DNA of 64,000 nucleotides from DAITQM01 sp039794245. Lineage in GTDB: Bacteria > Pseudomonadota > Gammaproteobacteria > Xanthomonadales > Wenzhouxiangellaceae. Below are positions 61,692-64,000 of this stretch, in pieces. The stretch is taken from positions 1 to 64,000 of the forward strand of contig JBDIVS010000017.1 of NCBI GenBank assembly GCA_039794245.1, read 5' to 3'. The first letter of the stretch is position 1. Each line of letters starts with the position of its first letter. The notes under the pieces are model-generated. The model made no database searches and was not told the DNA's origin. It saw only the letters and a program-made list of their open reading frames with translations. The position numbers were made by a program, and so were the translations under genes.

Positions 61692-63111
61692 ACGGCTAAA
61701 CCCCCTCAGGGCATACGGTGCCTGGCTGGCCGAAACGCCGCCCAAGTGGCCGGCGGCGGCGTGCGAATCGGCACATCGCCAGTGGCTCGATACCGTGGCG
61801 GTGATGCTACCCGGCGCCCTGGAGGCGGCGTGCACCATCGCCCACGACACGGTGGCCGGGTGGGGCGGCGGCAATGCCGTGGCGGTCGGCCGGAGTGCGC
61901 GCCTGCCGCCGCCGTGGGCGGCGCTGGTCAACGGCACCGCCGGCCACGCGCTCGATTACGACGATAATTTCGACCCGCCCAAGGCGCATATCTCGACGGT
62001 TCTGGTGCCGGCGATCCTGGCGCTCATCGACGATCTCGAACTGCGCGGTGGCGATCTCATCGACGCCTATATCGCTGCCGTGCAGATCCAGGGCCGGATC
62101 GGGCAGGGGCTGAACCCGCCGCACCGCAACCGCGGCTGGCATGCGACGGCGACGACCGGCGCGCTCGGCGCGGCGGCGGCGGCGGCGCGGCTTTACCGGC
62201 TCGACGCCGAACGCGCGGCGCTGGCCTTGTCGATCGCCACCAGCATGGCCGGTGGTTTCATGTCGCAGTTCGGGACGATGACCAAGCCGCTGCACGCCGG
62301 GCTCGCCGCCAAGGCCGGGGTGCTTGCCGCGGCGCTGGCGCGCGGCGGCCTGACCGCCGGCTGGGAGACGCTCGACGGCGTGCACGGCATGAACCGGCTG
62401 ATGGTCGGTCCCGATTACCAGGCGTTGCACGAGGCGCTGGTGGCCGATCCCGCACCGCCCGAACACGGTCAGAACCTCGAATTCGAAACCCGCTCCGTCG
62501 GTGAACCCTTGTTGATTCTCGAACATGGCTTCCGCGTCAAGCGCTTCGCCAACTGCGGCAGCGCCCACCGGGCGATGGATGCGCTGCTCGACATCATGGC
62601 GCACGAACGCTTCGCCGCCGATCAGGTGCAAAGTGTCCAGGTCACCGCCCCCAAGGTCCACTTGACCAACCTGATGTACCGCGCGCCGGAAAACGGCTTG
62701 CAGGCCAAATTCTCGATGGAATACGCCCTGGCCTGCCTGCTCGACCACGGTGCCTGCACGCTGGCCGATTTCACCGGCGACGCCGTCCGCCGCCCCGCGG
62801 TCCGGGCGCTGATGAACAAGATCGAACGGTGTGCGGTCGATCTGCCGGAAAGCCGGGTGATGACCGAAGTGGTCGTCCACCTTACCGATGGCCGGCGGCT
62901 TGCCGCCGCGGTCGATATGCCGCAAGGCAGCAAGGCAGCGCCGTTCCCGACTGCGCAGTACTGGTTGAAATTCGACGAATGCGCCGTGGTGATCGTCCAT
63001 GACAAAGACCGCCAGCGGCTGCGCGATGTGCTCGAACGATTGCCCGAATTGGCCGATGCCCGGGAATTGAGCGCCGCTTTGGCCATCCCATTGAAGCCGT
63101 TGATGACATGA
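61678..63111 (+). CDS. MmgE/PrpD-family protein
   Basis: A 477-residue protein of the 2-methylcitrate dehydratase-like superfamily: NGTAGHALDYDDNF near residue 90, PPHRNRGWHATATTGALGAA, and VKRFANCGSAHRAMDALLD. It overlaps the upstream dehydrogenase by 14 bases and the next gene by four. The substrate is unknown; its place among glycan genes, rather than with prpBC, argues against a methylcitrate role. Confidence 0.85.
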   Translation: MASSERLNPLRAYGAWLAETPPKWPAAACESAHRQWLDTVAVMLPGALEAACTIAHDTVAGWGGGNAVAVGRSARLPPPWAALVNGTAGHALDYDDNFDPPKAHISTVLVPAILALIDDLELRGGDLIDAYIAAVQIQGRIGQGLNPPHRNRGWHATATTGALGAAAAAARLYRLDAERAALALSIATSMAGGFMSQFGTMTKPLHAGLAAKAGVLAAALARGGLTAGWETLDGVHGMNRLMVGPDYQALHEALVADPAPPEHGQNLEFETRSVGEPLLILEHGFRVKRFANCGSAHRAMDALLDIMAHERFAADQVQSVQVTAPKVHLTNLMYRAPENGLQAKFSMEYALACLLDHGACTLADFTGDAVRRPAVRALMNKIERCAVDLPESRVMTEVVVHLTDGRRLAAAVDMPQGSKAAPFPTAQYWLKFDECAVVIVHDKDRQRLRDVLERLPELADARELSAALAIPLKPLMT

Positions 63112-63944
63112 ACGAGATGCACACCGATAAATACGCCAGCTGTGACGGCGGCGTCAACGTGCTGGTGCTGGCCGCCAGCCGTTCGGGTGCCGCCGACAGC
63201 GTCGCCCGCCTGCAGAACAAAAGCAACAAGTGCCTGGTCGAGATCGCCGGCCGGCCGATGATCGAGATCGTCGTCGGTGCGATCCTCGCCACCGGCCTGA
63301 GCCGGAAAATCTATATTTCGATCGAGCCCGGTGTGCTGCCCGGCGGTTTGCCGCAGATGGCAAAATGGCTGGCGCAGGATGTCGTGCGTCTCGTGCCGAG
63401 CCGCGACAATCTCGCCGCCAGCGTATTGGCCGTGGCACAAGGGGAGGGTATGCTGCCACTCGTCGTCACCACTGGCGACAACGCCTTGCACGGCCCGGAG
63501 ATCGTTGCCGACTTTATCAGCCAGTTTCTGGCGGGCAGCGGCGATGTCGCGGTCGGCCTGACCGAGGAGATGGACGTGGTCGGCGAATTTCCCGAGTCGG
63601 GTCTTTTTTGGCACCGGATGAAAGACGGCAATTACTCGGCGTGCAATCTGTACGGCCTGCGCAACCCCCGGGCCCTCAAGGCGGTCGGCGTGTTCGTTGG
63701 CGGCGGCCAGTTCGGCAAGCGCCACTGGCGCATCCTCAAGGCCTTCGGCGTCATGCCGTTCGTGTATTACAAGCTGCGGCTGATGGCCGCAGCGCAACTG
63801 ATGCGGCGTATCGGCAAAAACCTCGGCGTGACGATCGACACCGTCATGCTGCCGTATGCCGGCGGCCCGATCGACGTCGATAACCCGGCATCATTCGCCA
63901 TGACCGAAAAAGCGCTGCGCGCCCGCGCCGCGATGGGCTCGTGA
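63108..63944 (+). CDS. Nucleotidyltransferase (MobA-like NTP transferase)
   Basis: A 278-residue GT-A-fold protein: VNVLVLAASRSGAADSVAR, then NKCLVEIAGRPMIEIVV, the activation pattern of NTP transferases. VVTTGDNALHG and DTVMLPYAGGPIDVDNPASF complete the domain. It probably activates a sugar or phospho-acid for the glycan made by this cluster. GTGA overlap with the next gene. Confidence 0.82.
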   Translation: MNEMHTDKYASCDGGVNVLVLAASRSGAADSVARLQNKSNKCLVEIAGRPMIEIVVGAILATGLSRKIYISIEPGVLPGGLPQMAKWLAQDVVRLVPSRDNLAASVLAVAQGEGMLPLVVTTGDNALHGPEIVADFISQFLAGSGDVAVGLTEEMDVVGEFPESGLFWHRMKDGNYSACNLYGLRNPRALKAVGVFVGGGQFGKRHWRILKAFGVMPFVYYKLRLMAAAQLMRRIGKNLGVTIDTVMLPYAGGPIDVDNPASFAMTEKALRARAAMGS

Positions 63945-64000
63945 AACGGCCCGGGCCAATCGATCGGCTGGTCAAGGATATCTCGGCCTTGCCGGCGGAT
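63941..64000 (+). CDS. Start of a further gene, cut by the window edge
   Basis: A GTG overlapping the previous stop opens a frame for 20 codons (KRPGPIDRLVKDISALPA) that continues past the window. Too short to assign, but the coupling suggests it belongs to the same glycan-type cluster. Confidence 0.6.
   Translation, partial: MKRPGPIDRLVKDISALPAD

Noticed and set aside
1..64000. tRNA or rRNA genes
   Set aside because: I saw no sequence with a convincing cloverleaf or rRNA signature; a covariance-model scan would be needed to exclude small RNAs.

Overview
The window is high-GC proteobacterial chromosome, most likely from a gammaproteobacterium. The evidence is the rpsT gene lying divergent to murJ-ribF-ileS, a PsrA-type fatty-acid regulator with its characteristic operator, a fused chorismate mutase/prephenate dehydrogenase (TyrA), SrkA, and NfuA with its N-terminal A-type domain. 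The genus cannot be fixed from the sequence.

Layout. 1-2.8 kb is scarred DNA: an apparently intact ISL3-family insertion sequence, a short tandem-repeat patch, a coding remnant and the 3' half of a subtilase gene. 2.8-9.5 kb is a minus-strand beta-oxidation operon (psrA-fadE-fadN-like-thiolase). 9.7-32.4 kb is a large type III-B CRISPR-Cas locus, all on the plus strand apart from two minus-strand passengers. 33-64 kb is mainly housekeeping sequence (srkA-ltaE-rarA, icd, mscS, nfuA, ileS, ribF, murJ, rpsT, obgE-rpmA-rplU, an ECF sigma module, tyrS, tyrA), ending in a surface-polysaccharide-type cluster (sulfotransferase-like, glycosyltransferase, nucleotide-sugar dehydrogenase, MmgE/PrpD-like, nucleotidyltransferase) that runs off the edge.

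The type III-B locus reads cas6, a CARF protein with a winged-helix tail, (small ORF), cmr1, cas10, cmr3, cmr4, cmr5, [PIN/ribbon-helix-helix toxin-antitoxin on the other strand], cmr6, [unknown gene on the other strand], a RelE-like/UvrD-helicase/ankyrin fusion, csx16, a Card1/Can2-like CARF nuclease, a Cam1-like membrane CARF protein, cas2a, cas1a, cas1b, cas2b and an array of 48 repeats. Cas10 keeps its GGDD cyclase motif, so target RNA bound by the Cmr complex should trigger cyclic oligoadenylate synthesis. That signal could feed a nuclease, a membrane effector and a possible DNA-binding CARF protein, and be damped by Csx16 and perhaps the NE0113-type protein.

The points most worth following are: (1) a doubled adaptation module in which the second Cas1 lacks active-site residues; (2) at least nine families of related spacers, eight of which decode on the strand complementary to the crRNA to the same conserved peptides, so the array repeatedly samples the same codons of related invader genes; (3) the RelE-UvrD-ankyrin fusion and its divergent neighbour as candidate type III accessory genes; (4) two in-frame insertions of one dispersed palindromic repeat inside cmr3; and (5) five copies of the 10-mer GCAAGCTTGC, all found within the cas locus.
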